DNA from: Natrialbaceae archaeon AArc-T1-2
GTDB lineage: Archaea > Halobacteriota > Halobacteria > Halobacteriales > Natrialbaceae
Assembly: GCF_030273315.1 (NCBI RefSeq)
Contig: NZ_CP127174.1
Coordinates: 1,178,001 to 1,242,000 of the forward strand
Length of the DNA: 64,000 nt
Reading direction: 5' to 3'
Below, in pieces: positions 30,906 to 40,649 of the stretch. How positions within the stretch are numbered: the first letter of the stretch is position 1; every line of letters begins with the position of its first letter. The notes beneath the pieces are model-generated. The model ran no database searches, had not been told where the DNA came from, and worked only from the letters and a program-made list of their open reading frames with translations. Position numbers and translations under genes: made by a program.

Positions 30906-31508
30906 ATGAACGAGGAGTCGGAGGGAGCGGACAGTTCCGACGGCACACGAACGGGCGACGACCCGATGCCAGGCGTTCCCGATCCCGAGTCCGTCGACGA
31001 GGACGAGGCCGAGGGGGTCCCCGGGGACGTCCGCAAGTACGCCCGCTTCACGAAGATGGACGGCGCGGAGTACGACCGGGTTAACGACTTCCTGCGCGAT
31101 CGAACCTACATCACCGCCCGCGAGTGGGCCATCGCCAGGCTCTGTGCTGACTTTCGGACGGAAACCGGCGTCGAGATGACCAAAATCGGCGAGAACCTGC
31201 CCGAGCTGGTCCCGTTCATGACCGACACCTACACGCCACAGGCGGTCAACCAGGCCCGCTCGTCCTTCGAGGAGAAGGTCCGCAAGTCCGGTGCGACCTT
31301 CCTCTACGGCGCGATGTGTGATTTCTTCACCGCCGAGGAACTCGACGACGTCATGTACGAGGCCACCGAGGTCGCGAAGTTCTTGCTCGAGGTCGAAGGT
31401 GTCGACCTCGACGTCGAGGACGAACTCGAGGCCGAAGAGCGCATCTCGTCGGTGATGCGAGAGGTTCGGGAAGCGAGCAAGGAACTGCGCGAGGAAGAGA
31501 ACAGCTAG
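30906..31508 (+). CDS. DUF5806-type protein
   Basis: This 200-residue protein has an acidic N-terminal tail and a mainly helical core: KYARFTKMDGAEYDRVNDFL, then DRTYITAREWAIARLC, which looks like a helix-turn-helix, and a long helical C-terminus. I recognise it as the haloarchaeal DUF5806 family. The function is unknown; DNA binding is possible. It is convergent with glmM, with 17 nt between the stops. Confidence 0.8.
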   Translation: MNEESEGADSSDGTRTGDDPMPGVPDPESVDEDEAEGVPGDVRKYARFTKMDGAEYDRVNDFLRDRTYITAREWAIARLCADFRTETGVEMTKIGENLPELVPFMTDTYTPQAVNQARSSFEEKVRKSGATFLYGAMCDFFTAEELDDVMYEATEVAKFLLEVEGVDLDVEDELEAEERISSVMREVREASKELREEENS

Positions 31509-31525
31509 CGGGACAGCAGACCGTA

Positions 31526-32884
31526 TCACGCGTCCGCTTTCGCCTCGAGCAAGGCGTCGTACATGTCACCGGCGAGTGCTGCGGCGCGGTCGCGGTCGCG
31601 AGCCTCGGCGTACACCCGCACGAGCGGCTCCGTGCCGGATGGACGAGCGAGTACCCACGCGTCGCCGTAGTCGAGCCGGTAGCCGTCGCGGGTGTTGAGT
31701 TCGGCGTCCGCGGCGTGGGCCTGGTTGGCAGCGGCGTCTAACATCGCGTCCCGCTGTGCCGTCGAGTCGTAGCCGACGTTGTGCCGGACGTTGGCGTAGC
31801 CGTCGTAGGGAGCGACCAGCTCGCTGACGGGCTGGTCAGCAACGAGTTCGAGAAAGCGCGCGGCGGTGTAGGCACCGTCCCGGGCGAGCCGGTAGCCGGG
31901 GAAGAAGACCCCGCCGTTTCCCTCGCCCGCGATCGGGACCGAGCGATCCTCGAGTTCGCGGATGCGGGTGATGATGTTCGTCGATCCGATGGGGGTAAGC
32001 TCGAGGTCGGCGCCCACCTCGTCGACGATGTCGACCAGCCGCTGGGAGACGTTGACCGCGGAGACGGTCGTGTCGCCGGCTTCGAGTTCGGCGGCGGCGA
32101 GGGCGGCGAGAGCGGCGTCGCCGGAGACGTACTTGCCGCGTTCGTCGACGAAGACGGCCCGATCGGCGTCGCCGTCGTGGGCGATGCCGACGTCGGCGCC
32201 GCTTGCACGGACGAGCCGTTCGAGATCGCGGAGGTTGTCCTGGACCGGCTCGGGGTCGCGACCGGGAAAGCGTCCGTCGGCCTGGCCGTTGACGGTGACG
32301 ACCCGACAGCCCAGTTCCCGGACGAATTCGGGACTGGTCAGCGCGCCCGCCCCGTGGCCGGGATCGAGTGCCACCGTGAGCTCTGCGTCGTCGATCCGGT
32401 CCCGGTCGACGGCCGCGAGTAGCTCCTCGAGGTAGGCCCGGCGGACACCCTCGACCTCGCGACTCCGGCCGGTGCCGTCCCAGGGAGCGACGTCGACCGT
32501 CTCCGCCAGTAAGGTCTCTTCGATCCGCTCGAGGTCGCGAACCCCGAGTTCGACGCCGTCGGAACCGACGAGCTTGACGCCGTTGTACTGCGGCGGGTTG
32601 TGTGAGGCGGTGACGATCATCGCGGGCACGCCCTCTCGATCGGCGTACGCCTGTGCTGCCGGCGTCGGGACGGTTCCCAGCCGATCGACGTCGGCACCCG
32701 TACTCGCCAGCCCGCTGGCAGCTGCGTCGGCGAGCATCCGCCCGGTGAGCCGCGTATCCCGAGCGAGCGCGACCCGATCGTGCCCCCAGGCCGTCCCCGC
32801 GGCCGTCGCCACCCGCAGGACGAACTCGGGGGTCAGTTCCTCGTTCGCGACGCCCCGCGTCCCGCTCGAGCCGAACACTTCCAT
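31526..32884 (-). CDS. glmM: Phosphoglucosamine mutase GlmM-type phosphohexomutase
   Basis: This 452-residue protein has the phosphoserine loop TASHNPPQYNGVKL, metal site DGDADRAVF, sugar-binding GEGNGGVFF and the phosphate-binding RPSGTEPLVRVYAEA. It interconverts hexosamine or hexose 1- and 6-phosphates for sugar-nucleotide synthesis (S-layer glycans). Archaeal members may act on glucosamine or mannose; the exact substrate is inferred. It is divergent from the propeller-protein gene. Confidence 0.92.
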   Translation of the reverse strand: MEVFGSSGTRGVANEELTPEFVLRVATAAGTAWGHDRVALARDTRLTGRMLADAAASGLASTGADVDRLGTVPTPAAQAYADREGVPAMIVTASHNPPQYNGVKLVGSDGVELGVRDLERIEETLLAETVDVAPWDGTGRSREVEGVRRAYLEELLAAVDRDRIDDAELTVALDPGHGAGALTSPEFVRELGCRVVTVNGQADGRFPGRDPEPVQDNLRDLERLVRASGADVGIAHDGDADRAVFVDERGKYVSGDAALAALAAAELEAGDTTVSAVNVSQRLVDIVDEVGADLELTPIGSTNIITRIRELEDRSVPIAGEGNGGVFFPGYRLARDGAYTAARFLELVADQPVSELVAPYDGYANVRHNVGYDSTAQRDAMLDAAANQAHAADAELNTRDGYRLDYGDAWVLARPSGTEPLVRVYAEARDRDRAAALAGDMYDALLEAKADA

Positions 32885-33012
32885 CGACTCCTACTCGGGA
32901 GGGAATCCCCAAAGGGATTCCGGACGAACGCGATCGTAGACGCCGTCGAGCCGAACTCGCGTCCCGGCTCGTCGTCGGAACGCTTTCGAATGGCGCGGAC
33001 GAGTCCAAACGT

Positions 33013-33963
33013 ATGCTCTCTATCGAAGAGAAACGCGTCTACGACGACCGAACGGGCGTGACGGAAGCGTACGTCGCCTCCGGTATCGGCGTCTGCTGGG
33101 TCCGGATCTCCGAGGAGATCGTCGGCGAGTTCGGCCTCGTCACACGTTGTAGCGCCCGCGACGTCGCCGTTACGGCCGAGGCCGTCGCCGTCGCGACAGA
33201 CGAGGACGTGCTGGTGTTCGAAGACGAGCGTGTTGACAGCACCACAGCGGGCACTGCCCGCGAGGACGGCACCACAGCGGGCACTGCCCGCGAGGACGGC
33301 ACCACAGCGGGCACTGCCCGCGAGGACGGCACCACAGCGGGCACCGCCCGCGAGGACGGCTTCACCGCGACCGGCTTCGGCCCCGCCGTCGCCGTCGGCT
33401 ACGACGACTCGAGTCTCCTCGCTGTCGCCCCGTCGGGACGCGTCGCACGCTTTCGGGACGGGGTGTGGACGGACCTCGAGTCGCCGGCCGACCTCGCGGT
33501 ACGAGCGATCGATCGCGACCTGTTCGCGACCGACGACGGCATCTACCGAGTCCACGGCGGCGCGCTCGTACACGCCGGCCTCGAAGCCGCCCGCGACGTC
33601 TCCGCGCCGGGTGTCCCCCTCGCGGCGACCGACGACGGTCTCTACAAGCTGGGCAACGGCTGGATGCGCGAACGCGAGGGGCGGTTCGACGCCGTCGCGG
33701 CAGATCCCCGGCTGGAGCCGGGCAGCCTCGAGCGGGCGTACGCGGCTTCGGGGACGACGGTTCTCGCACACGGCGAGGACGCGTGGGAACCGCTCGAGGC
33801 GACTCCCGAGCCGGTCGTCGACGTCGGGTACGGCGAGACGGTCTACGCCGTCACCGGATCCGGGACGTTCCTCGCGGCGGGCCAGGACGGCTGGCGCTCC
33901 CGGGCGCTCGGGCTGACCGACGTCACGGGACTCGCCGTGTCGGCCCCGATCGACGGCGTCTGA
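33013..33963 (+). CDS. HVO_0234-family beta-propeller protein with internal repeat
   Basis: This 316-residue protein has recurring short motifs consistent with propeller blades (VAVGYDD, YRVHGGALVHAG, LYKLGNGW, VVDVGYGETVYAVTG). I recognise it as the haloarchaeal HVO_0234-like family, usually found beside GlmM and PRPP synthetase as here. Residues 77-116 are four copies of TTAGTAREDG, encoded by a 30-bp tandem repeat, apparently inserted in a loop between blades. No signal peptide is obvious, so it is probably cytoplasmic. The function is unknown. Confidence 0.85.
   Translation: MLSIEEKRVYDDRTGVTEAYVASGIGVCWVRISEEIVGEFGLVTRCSARDVAVTAEAVAVATDEDVLVFEDERVDSTTAGTAREDGTTAGTAREDGTTAGTAREDGTTAGTAREDGFTATGFGPAVAVGYDDSSLLAVAPSGRVARFRDGVWTDLESPADLAVRAIDRDLFATDDGIYRVHGGALVHAGLEAARDVSAPGVPLAATDDGLYKLGNGWMREREGRFDAVAADPRLEPGSLERAYAASGTTVLAHGEDAWEPLEATPEPVVDVGYGETVYAVTGSGTFLAAGQDGWRSRALGLTDVTGLAVSAPIDGV
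33241..33360 (+). repeat. Four tandem copies of a 30-bp unit inside the propeller gene
   Basis: The unit (starting ACCACAGCGGGCACTGCCCG) occurs four times in a row; only the fourth has a single T-to-C change. Each unit encodes ten residues, so copy number changes stay in frame. Each contains GCGGGCA-C-TGCCCGC, able to form a small hairpin that could help slippage. Confidence 0.95.
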
Positions 33964-34011
33964 CGGACGTCTGACGGGGAGTTATCCCGTCCGGACCCCA
34001 TTCGACCACCG

Positions 34012-34545
34012 ATGAACGAACTGACGCGCCGGCGCGCGGTGGCCGCCGTTGCCACCGCCGCCGTGGGGGGAGTTGCTGGCTGTTCGGGCGTCGCCGAGGA
34101 GGCCGACGACGAGCCCGAGGGAAGCGACGACGAACCGACGTCGGACGCCGGAGACGGTTCCGGGGCCGACGACGCCGAAAGCGACGAGACGGCTGCCGAG
34201 TCGGGAGACGGGGGAACGATCCTCGGCGAACTCGCCGTCGAAAACTTACACGACGAGACGCACACGGTCGACGTCCTCGTCGAGTTCGGCAGCGAGATCG
34301 AACACTGGTCGACACACGAGTTAGCACCCGGCGACGCCGGCGTCGACCTCGAGCGCGACTGGCCGGACGACGCCGGCGACTTCCGCGTCACGATCCGAAC
34401 CGACGGCGAGGAGATCCAGCAGGTCACCGCCGCGAAGTGGAACGAGCCCGACTGTCTCAACCTGCTCGTGTTGATCGGCCGCGACGGCGAGGTCAGGGTC
34501 ACCGGCGACACCGACGGCGGGCCATGTGAGGACGGCGACGACTGA
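34012..34545 (+). CDS. Secreted lipoprotein
   Basis: This is a 177-residue protein. TRRRAVAAVA is a Tat motif followed by a hydrophobic stretch and lipobox VAGC, so it is exported and lipid-anchored. An Asp/Glu/Ser-rich linker (about 28-70) precedes a small beta-rich domain with LAVENLHDETHTVDVLVEF and two Cys near the C-terminus (EPDCLNL, GGPCED). The domain resembles extracellular beta-sandwich modules of haloarchaeal lipoproteins. No function can be assigned. Confidence 0.82.
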   Translation: MNELTRRRAVAAVATAAVGGVAGCSGVAEEADDEPEGSDDEPTSDAGDGSGADDAESDETAAESGDGGTILGELAVENLHDETHTVDVLVEFGSEIEHWSTHELAPGDAGVDLERDWPDDAGDFRVTIRTDGEEIQQVTAAKWNEPDCLNLLVLIGRDGEVRVTGDTDGGPCEDGDD

Positions 34546-34609
34546 TCGACGGCGAGGACGGAGCCGGGAGAACGAAAACGGGTTTAGCCCGCGTGCTGTG
34601 GCTTCGAGC

Positions 34610-35464
34610 ATGATCGTCAGCGGATCCACGTCACAGTCACTCGCCGCCACGCTCTCACGAGAGCTCGAGAAGCCGCTCGCTGCCGTCTCCTACGACCGGT
34701 TTCCCGACGGTGAGCGACTCGCTTCGGTGCCCGATTTCGAGGGCGAGCGCGCGATACTCGTCGCCTCGACGACCTCGAGCGACGCCCACCTCGAGCTGCT
34801 GCAGTTGCAAGACGCCGTCCGGGAGGCCGGAGCCGAGCACGTGACGACGGTCCTGCCGTACATGGGCTACGGCCGCCAGGACGCGGCGTTCGAATCCGGA
34901 CAGCCGATCTCGGCGCGGGCGGTCGCGCGGGCGATCTCGACCGGCACCGATCGGGTGCTCACCGTCACGCCCCACGAGGAGGCCGTCTGTGACTTTTTCG
35001 AACCGACGGCCGAGTCGATCGATGCGGCGGGCCGACTGGCCGAACCGTTACCGACCGACCTCGAGGACCCGGTCTTCCTCTCGCCCGACGCGGGCGCGAT
35101 CGACCTCGCTGAGACGGTCCGTGACGCCTACGGGGCAGGCGAGACCGACTACTTCGAGAAAGTTCGACACACCGGTACTGACGTCGAGATCACCCCGAGC
35201 GACGTCGCGGTCGCAGGTCGTGACGTGGTCGTCGTCGACGACATCATCGCCACCGGCTCGACGATGAGTGAGGCGATCGCCGTGTTAGGCAACCGGGACG
35301 TGGGCCGCGTATTCGTCTCCTGTGTCCACCCGCTGCTCGTCAGGGACGCCTACACCAAACTCGCCCGTGCCGGCGTCGAGGCGATCTACGGCACCGACAC
35401 GATCGAACGGGAGGCGAGTGCGGTCTCGGTCGCGCCCGCAATCGCCGAATCCCTGACAGAGTGA
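34610..35464 (+). CDS. prs: Ribose-phosphate pyrophosphokinase
   Basis: This is 284 residues from MIVSGSTSQSLAATLS at 34610. It contains YMGYGRQDAAFESGQPISAR and the PRPP loop DVVVVDDIIATGSTMSEAI. It transfers pyrophosphate from ATP to ribose 5-phosphate, making PRPP for nucleotide and other syntheses. The archaeal short type matches this length. It follows a lipoprotein gene but has its own start region. Confidence 0.93.
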   Translation: MIVSGSTSQSLAATLSRELEKPLAAVSYDRFPDGERLASVPDFEGERAILVASTTSSDAHLELLQLQDAVREAGAEHVTTVLPYMGYGRQDAAFESGQPISARAVARAISTGTDRVLTVTPHEEAVCDFFEPTAESIDAAGRLAEPLPTDLEDPVFLSPDAGAIDLAETVRDAYGAGETDYFEKVRHTGTDVEITPSDVAVAGRDVVVVDDIIATGSTMSEAIAVLGNRDVGRVFVSCVHPLLVRDAYTKLARAGVEAIYGTDTIEREASAVSVAPAIAESLTE

Positions 35465-35546
35465 CCCAGCCCGGACCCAGACCGGTCGAGAATCTTCGAT
35501 TTTCGGACGAGTCCACGCACCCGGAATCCGACGATGCCGACCGCGG

Positions 35547-36332
35547 TCAGAGCTCGATCGTCGATCCGACCCCGACCCGATCGAACCGATCGCCGAACTC
35601 CGCCTGCAGGATTCGTCGGGCGTCGTGGCCGGTACAGTGTGTCGGGACGACGTACTCGAGTCGATCCTCGAGCCACCGCGCGATCGCAGTCAGCTCGTCG
35701 GCGTCGCTCGAGCGTAGGTGAGTCCCGCCGACGACCGTCCGGACGGGTTCGTCGAAGACGGCTTCGGCGTGAACGACCGTGTTCTGCAGTCCCGCGTGAC
35801 AACAGCCGAGGACGAGTGCGATCCCGTCGTCGATCTCGACCACGAGCGACTGGTCGTCACGGACGGGATCGTCGACGCGACGACCGTCGTCGTCGATCGT
35901 CTCGCCCGTCGGGTTGTCCGGAAACTCCCGTGGGATCTCGCCGAGCGCGTAGATTCCGTCGGCCACTTCGACGGGATCGCTGTGAGTCCGGACGTCGACC
36001 TGGGACTCGAGCCACGCCCGATCGTACGGCATCCCGGTGGGCTCGTCGTCGTCGCCGTACTTCGGATCGAAGGCCGCGGGGTGGCAGTACAGCTCCGTGG
36101 CGTCCTCGAGAAACGGTGGCAGTCCCGACGTGTGGTCGTAGTGGCCGTGGCTCAGGACGATCGTCTCGAAGGGACCCGCCTCGAGCGTCGCGGCGTTGTC
36201 CGCGGCGACGCCGGTCTGTCCGGCGTCGAAGAGGACGTCGCCGACGGCCGCGGCGAATCCCCACTCGGCGCACAGTCCTTTCGGTCTCGACGTGGCGACC
36301 TCGTTGTCCGAGAGGATCGTAACCGTCGTCAT
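35547..36332 (-). CDS. MBL-fold metallohydrolase
   Basis: This is 261 residues. The metal motif SHGHYDHTSG (HxHxDH), His in LGCCHAGLQNTV and His near HCTGHDAR are the ligands. The arrangement resembles the MptA/DHPPP-synthase-like and related MBL proteins of archaea; the exact substrate is unknown. It is just three bases past the end of ileS, so it may be cotranscribed with it. Confidence 0.87.
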   Translation of the reverse strand: MTTVTILSDNEVATSRPKGLCAEWGFAAAVGDVLFDAGQTGVAADNAATLEAGPFETIVLSHGHYDHTSGLPPFLEDATELYCHPAAFDPKYGDDDEPTGMPYDRAWLESQVDVRTHSDPVEVADGIYALGEIPREFPDNPTGETIDDDGRRVDDPVRDDQSLVVEIDDGIALVLGCCHAGLQNTVVHAEAVFDEPVRTVVGGTHLRSSDADELTAIARWLEDRLEYVVPTHCTGHDARRILQAEFGDRFDRVGVGSTIEL

Positions 36333-36335
36333 CGT

Positions 36336-39300
36336 TCACACCGTCGACTCCGCACGAGGGGCGATTGCGAGTTCGATCGTGACGCCTTCGACCGCCCACT
36401 CCTTTCGGTGGCCGTCCTCGACGGTGCCGACCTCGTCGGCTCTGACCTCCTCGCGGATCAGTTCCTCGCGGTCGTCGACCAGCGAGGCGACGCGGTCGTC
36501 GTCGATCTCGAGTTCGAGTGCGATCCGTTCTTCGACGTCCAGGTCGAGCTCTTTGCGCATCTCCTGGACGCGCCGGATGACCTCGCGGGCGTAGCCCTCG
36601 CTCTCGACGTCCTCCGTGAGCGAGGCGTCGACGTAGACGACGCCCCGGTCGTCCCCGTTCAGACCGAACGCCGCACCCGCGACGTCCGCGGGCGTCTCGG
36701 TGACGAACGACACCATCTCCTCCTCGAGCTCCTCGTCGACGGCGTCCTCGAGCGAGTCAAGCGTCGGCTCCTCGATGCGTGCCTCGTTGAGCGCGTTCAT
36801 CACTTCGCCGGCGCGGTCGCCGAAGGCGGGGCCGAGTTCGCTCATGTCGGCTTCTGCGCTGTAGGCGAGTTCGCCCCAGCGCTCGCCGGGTTCGACGAGT
36901 TCGATCTCGCGGGCGTTGAGCCGGTCGGCGAGTAAGGCCTCGTGGCGGGAGATCGCCTCGACGACCCGGTCGTCGTCCGCCGCGACCACGATGCGTTGGA
37001 CCGGCCAGCGCAGTTTGCGGCCGGCCTGCTGGCGGGCGTTCGCACCGGCTTCCTCGATCGCTCGCAGGAGGGCGACGTCGTCCTCGAGCTGTTCGTCGGT
37101 CCAGTACTCCTCGCGTTCGGGCCAGTCACACATGTGGACCGTCGGATGTTCGGCCTCGCCAGTCAGCGTCCCGTAGATCTCCTCGCTGACGAAGGGGGCA
37201 AACGGCGCGAGCAGGGCGACGACCTCGCGGAGGACCCGGTAGATCGTCGCGTATGCGGCCTCCTTCGAGGCGCTGTCTTCTTCTTCCCACATGCGTTCCC
37301 GGACCGCCTGGACGTAAAAGCGGGAGACGTCCTCGAGGACGAACTCGAGCAAGGCCTCCAAGGCCTTGTCCTGGTGGAACTCCTCCATCGCTTCTGTCAT
37401 CTCGGCTTTCGTCGACTGCAGGCGCGCGAGCACCCACTCGTCGACGAGTTCGAGGTCGTCGTCGACGGTCGCGAGGTCCGTCTCGGACGGGTCGAAGCCG
37501 TCTAAGCGCATGTACGGCAGCGGAAACCGGAAGACGTTCCACAGCGTCCGGAGGTTGTTCTCCATCGTCGCCATCTCGTCCCAGGAGAAACGCATGTCCT
37601 CACCCTGGGGGTTCGCCGACAGCAGGAACAGCCGCATCGGGTCCGAGCCGTGGCGGGAAATCGCCTCGCCGGGTTCGACGACGTTGCCGACGGATTTGGA
37701 CATCTTGCGGCCGTCCTCGTCTAAGGCGTGGCCGTGCATGAGCACCGTGTCGTAGGGGATCTCGCCCAGCGCGGCGGTACCCATCCCCAGCTGGGACCAG
37801 AACCAGCCACGGGTCTGGTCGTGAGCCTCGAGGATGAAGTCCGCAGGCCAGAGCTCGTCGAACCGGCTGTCGTCCTCGGGGAAATCGAGCGTGCCAAGCG
37901 AGGCGACCGAGGAGTCGAACCAGACGTCGAAGACGTCGGGGACGCGGGTGTAGGTGGTGCCGGCTTCGGTGATCGTCAGCTCGTCGACGGTGTCCTTGTG
38001 GAGGTCGACGGTCTCGGGGTCGACCGCCTGATCGACCCGTTCAGCGAGTTCCGCCCGATCGCTGATGACGATCATCTCCTCGTCGTCGTCCCGGTCTTCG
38101 GGCGTCCAGATCGGCAGCGGGATGCCCCAGTAGCGTTGCCGGGAGACGTTCCAGTCGGGGGCCTCCTCGACGAAGTCCCGGAAGCGGTTGTCACGGGCCC
38201 AGTCGGGGTACCACTCGCTGTCCTCGATGTTCGCGAGCAGTTCGTCCTTGACGTCCGTGATCGTGATGAACCACTGGTCGGTGACGATCTGGAGGATGCC
38301 CGTGTCACACCGCCAGCAGTGGCCGTAGCTGTGCTCGACCGTTCCCGAGGAGAGCATCGCACCCTTCGCCTCGAGGTCGGCGATGATCTCCTCGTCGGCG
38401 TCTTTGACGAACTGGCCGGCGTACGTACCCGCCTCGTCGGTGTAGCTGCCGTCGCCAGCGACGGGACAGAAGATCGGGAACCCGAGCTCGCGGCCGCGCT
38501 CGAAGTCCTCCTCACCGTGGCCGGGCGCAGAGTGAACCAGACCCGTGCGATCGGCCTCGACGTAGTCGGCCCCGTAGACCTCGAGTGCGCCCTCGTGGTC
38601 CGGATGCGCGGGCACCTCCTCGGCCAGCGGGTGCTCGTAGGCCCAGCCGACCATCTCCTCGCCGGGCAGTTCCTCGACGATCTCGTAGTCGTCGTACCGC
38701 CCCGCTTTCAACACGCCTTCGACACACTCCTCGGCGACGTAGAGCACGTCTTCCTCGCCGTCTTTCTCGGCGCGGACGCCCTGGTACGTGAGCTCGGGGT
38801 CGACCGCGACGAAGGTGTTCGCCGGGATCGTCCACGGGGTGGTCGTCCAGATGACCAGCGACCCCTCGCGGTCCTCGAGATCGAACGTCACGTAGATCGA
38901 GGGGTCCTCGACGTCCTCGTACTCGACCTCGTTGTTCGCGATCGCCGTCTCACATCGGGGACACTGCGAGATCGACCGTTTCCCTTTCTCGACGAGCCCG
39001 CGTTCGGCCGCCTTCGAAAAGCCCCACCAGGCCGCCTCCATGTACTCCGGCGAGACCGTCTTGTAGGGGTCGTCCCAGTCCATCCAGACGCCGAAGGACT
39101 TGAAATCGGACTGGAGCCCCTCGAGTTGCTCCTCGGCGAAGGCCTTGCACTCCTCGATGAAGGCGTCCTCACCGAACTCCTCGATGTCTTTCTTGTTCTC
39201 GAAGCCGAGTTGCTCCTCGACTTTCGTCTCGATCGGCAGCCCGTGCATGTCGTAGCCGGGTCGGTCGGTGACGTCGTAGCCGCACATTCGAAGGTAGCGG

Positions 39301-39512
39301 ATGTAGACGTCTTTCAGCGTCTTGTTCCAGGTCGTCCCCATGTGGGCCGACCCAGAGGTGTACGGCGGCCCGTCGACGAAGAAAAACGATTCGCCGTCTG
39401 CGCGGTGTGCTTTCGTCTGCTCGTAGGCGTCGACCTCGTCCCAGTACTCGAAGATCGCCTCCTCGAGTGCGTGTGGGTCGTACTGGTCGTCGACCTCGCC
39501 GAACCTGCTCAT
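36336..39512 (-). CDS. ileS: Isoleucyl-tRNA synthetase
   Basis: This 1058-residue class Ia synthetase starts at the ATG at 39512 (MSRFGEVDDQYDPH). The HIGH-type signature is SAHMGTTWNKTL, the KMSKS loop DGRKMSKSVGN is intact, and the editing (CP1) domain lies between. A Cys-containing segment ISQCPRCETAI around residue 185 is also present. It charges tRNA-Ile. An archaeal-type C-terminal domain follows. Confidence 0.96.
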   Translation of the reverse strand: MSRFGEVDDQYDPHALEEAIFEYWDEVDAYEQTKAHRADGESFFFVDGPPYTSGSAHMGTTWNKTLKDVYIRYLRMCGYDVTDRPGYDMHGLPIETKVEEQLGFENKKDIEEFGEDAFIEECKAFAEEQLEGLQSDFKSFGVWMDWDDPYKTVSPEYMEAAWWGFSKAAERGLVEKGKRSISQCPRCETAIANNEVEYEDVEDPSIYVTFDLEDREGSLVIWTTTPWTIPANTFVAVDPELTYQGVRAEKDGEEDVLYVAEECVEGVLKAGRYDDYEIVEELPGEEMVGWAYEHPLAEEVPAHPDHEGALEVYGADYVEADRTGLVHSAPGHGEEDFERGRELGFPIFCPVAGDGSYTDEAGTYAGQFVKDADEEIIADLEAKGAMLSSGTVEHSYGHCWRCDTGILQIVTDQWFITITDVKDELLANIEDSEWYPDWARDNRFRDFVEEAPDWNVSRQRYWGIPLPIWTPEDRDDDEEMIVISDRAELAERVDQAVDPETVDLHKDTVDELTITEAGTTYTRVPDVFDVWFDSSVASLGTLDFPEDDSRFDELWPADFILEAHDQTRGWFWSQLGMGTAALGEIPYDTVLMHGHALDEDGRKMSKSVGNVVEPGEAISRHGSDPMRLFLLSANPQGEDMRFSWDEMATMENNLRTLWNVFRFPLPYMRLDGFDPSETDLATVDDDLELVDEWVLARLQSTKAEMTEAMEEFHQDKALEALLEFVLEDVSRFYVQAVRERMWEEEDSASKEAAYATIYRVLREVVALLAPFAPFVSEEIYGTLTGEAEHPTVHMCDWPEREEYWTDEQLEDDVALLRAIEEAGANARQQAGRKLRWPVQRIVVAADDDRVVEAISRHEALLADRLNAREIELVEPGERWGELAYSAEADMSELGPAFGDRAGEVMNALNEARIEEPTLDSLEDAVDEELEEEMVSFVTETPADVAGAAFGLNGDDRGVVYVDASLTEDVESEGYAREVIRRVQEMRKELDLDVEERIALELEIDDDRVASLVDDREELIREEVRADEVGTVEDGHRKEWAVEGVTIELAIAPRAESTV

Positions 39513-39565
39513 ACGTGAGGTGATTGGCTCCGACACTAAAGGAGAATCGGTCCGGCGGACCGACG

Positions 39566-39787
39566 TCAGCGAGTCAGCCGTGTGAGCACTTTCCGGTAGC
39601 CGAGCCCGACGCCGGCATACAGCATGACGGCACCGATGGCGGCGAGCCAGAGTGCCACCGTCGTCTCGCCGGCTCCGAAGTGCTGAAAGCTCGTGTACTC
39701 GACGAGAACGCCGCCGACGGTCAGGATGGCGGCGAGGGCGGCGTACACGAGAAGCGACAGCGATTCAACGAGAAGTTCCGAACTCAT
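39566..39787 (-). CDS. Small two-helix membrane protein
   Basis: This is 73 residues from MSSELLVESLSLLVYAALAA with two hydrophobic helices (about 10-30 and 42-62) and a basic C-terminal end (YRKVLTRLTR). Sequence upstream in the same frame is non-conserved-looking and overlaps the promoter of the divergent UDG gene, so I start at 39787. No function is assigned. Confidence 0.72.
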   Translation of the reverse strand: MSSELLVESLSLLVYAALAAILTVGGVLVEYTSFQHFGAGETTVALWLAAIGAVMLYAGVGLGYRKVLTRLTR

Positions 39788-39902
39788 AGTAGCTGTAGGC
39801 GAGTCGACGAAAGTAAACTTGTCCCCTCGAGGAGGTCCGAAAACGGATTCGAAGCGATCGATTCCGCGTGAGCTATAGTTTCCGGCCGTCGATCGAAAGA
39901 CC

Positions 39903-40574
39903 GTGCCCGAGTTTCCGACCGAACGCCACGTGGTAGAGTCCGACTGTGCTCGCTGTCCGTCTCTCAGCGACGCTCGCGAGTGCATCTCCTGGGGTACCGG
40001 CGATCCGGACGCGGACGTCCTGGTCGTCGGCGAGGCTCCCGGCTACGGAAATCCCGACGCCGACCGCTGGCGCGGCGGCAACTGGACCGGAATGGCCTAC
40101 ACCTCGAGACACTCCGGCCGTCGCATCCGCGAGTTGCTCACAGCGACCGGCTACGCCGCGGACGCCTACTACACGAACGCGGTGAAGTGCTTTCCTGCCG
40201 ATCCGGACGATCCGGCGACGAATCGCGAACCGACCGACGAAGAACGGTCGAACTGCCGTCGGCACCTGCTCGCCGAACTCGAGACCGTCGCCCCCGTCGT
40301 CGTCCTCGCGACGGGCAAACACGCCACGACGACGATACTCGAAGCGGAGGGGCGATCGCTCGATGGCTTTCTCGAGGCCGTCCTCGAGCCGGTTCGCTGT
40401 GACGACCTCGGCGTCTGGCTCGTCCCGATCCTGCATCCGTCCTACCAGGACGTCTGGCTCGCCAGGCTGGAGTACGACTCCGAGGAGTACGTGACGGCGA
40501 TCGAAGAGACGCTCGCGAACTGTCTCGTGCAGCCGGTCCCACGCGAGCACGGTCCGGACCACGTTTCCGGTTAG
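39903..40574 (+). CDS. Uracil-DNA glycosylase superfamily protein (family 4/5-like)
   Basis: This is 223 residues with a GTG start. The iron-sulfur ligands are CARC near residues 16-19, Cys in NAVKCFP and Cys in SNCRRHL. The uracil site motif is GEAPGYGNPD and the C-terminal motif is LHPSYQ. This is an FeS-type glycosylase removing uracil from DNA. The last 87 nt before the C-terminal tail (40434-40520) reappear decayed at 40903-40989. Confidence 0.87.
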   Translation: MPEFPTERHVVESDCARCPSLSDARECISWGTGDPDADVLVVGEAPGYGNPDADRWRGGNWTGMAYTSRHSGRRIRELLTATGYAADAYYTNAVKCFPADPDDPATNREPTDEERSNCRRHLLAELETVAPVVVLATGKHATTTILEAEGRSLDGFLEAVLEPVRCDDLGVWLVPILHPSYQDVWLARLEYDSEEYVTAIEETLANCLVQPVPREHGPDHVSG

Positions 40575-40649
40575 ACGATCACTCTAAAGTACACTCATTT
40601 CTCACACATATTCGACTGTCGGTCCAGAAGAGTAGGAAATTTTCCACCA

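Noticed and set aside
33241-33360. CRISPR array
   Set aside because: The 30-bp units are directly adjacent without spacers and in a coding frame.
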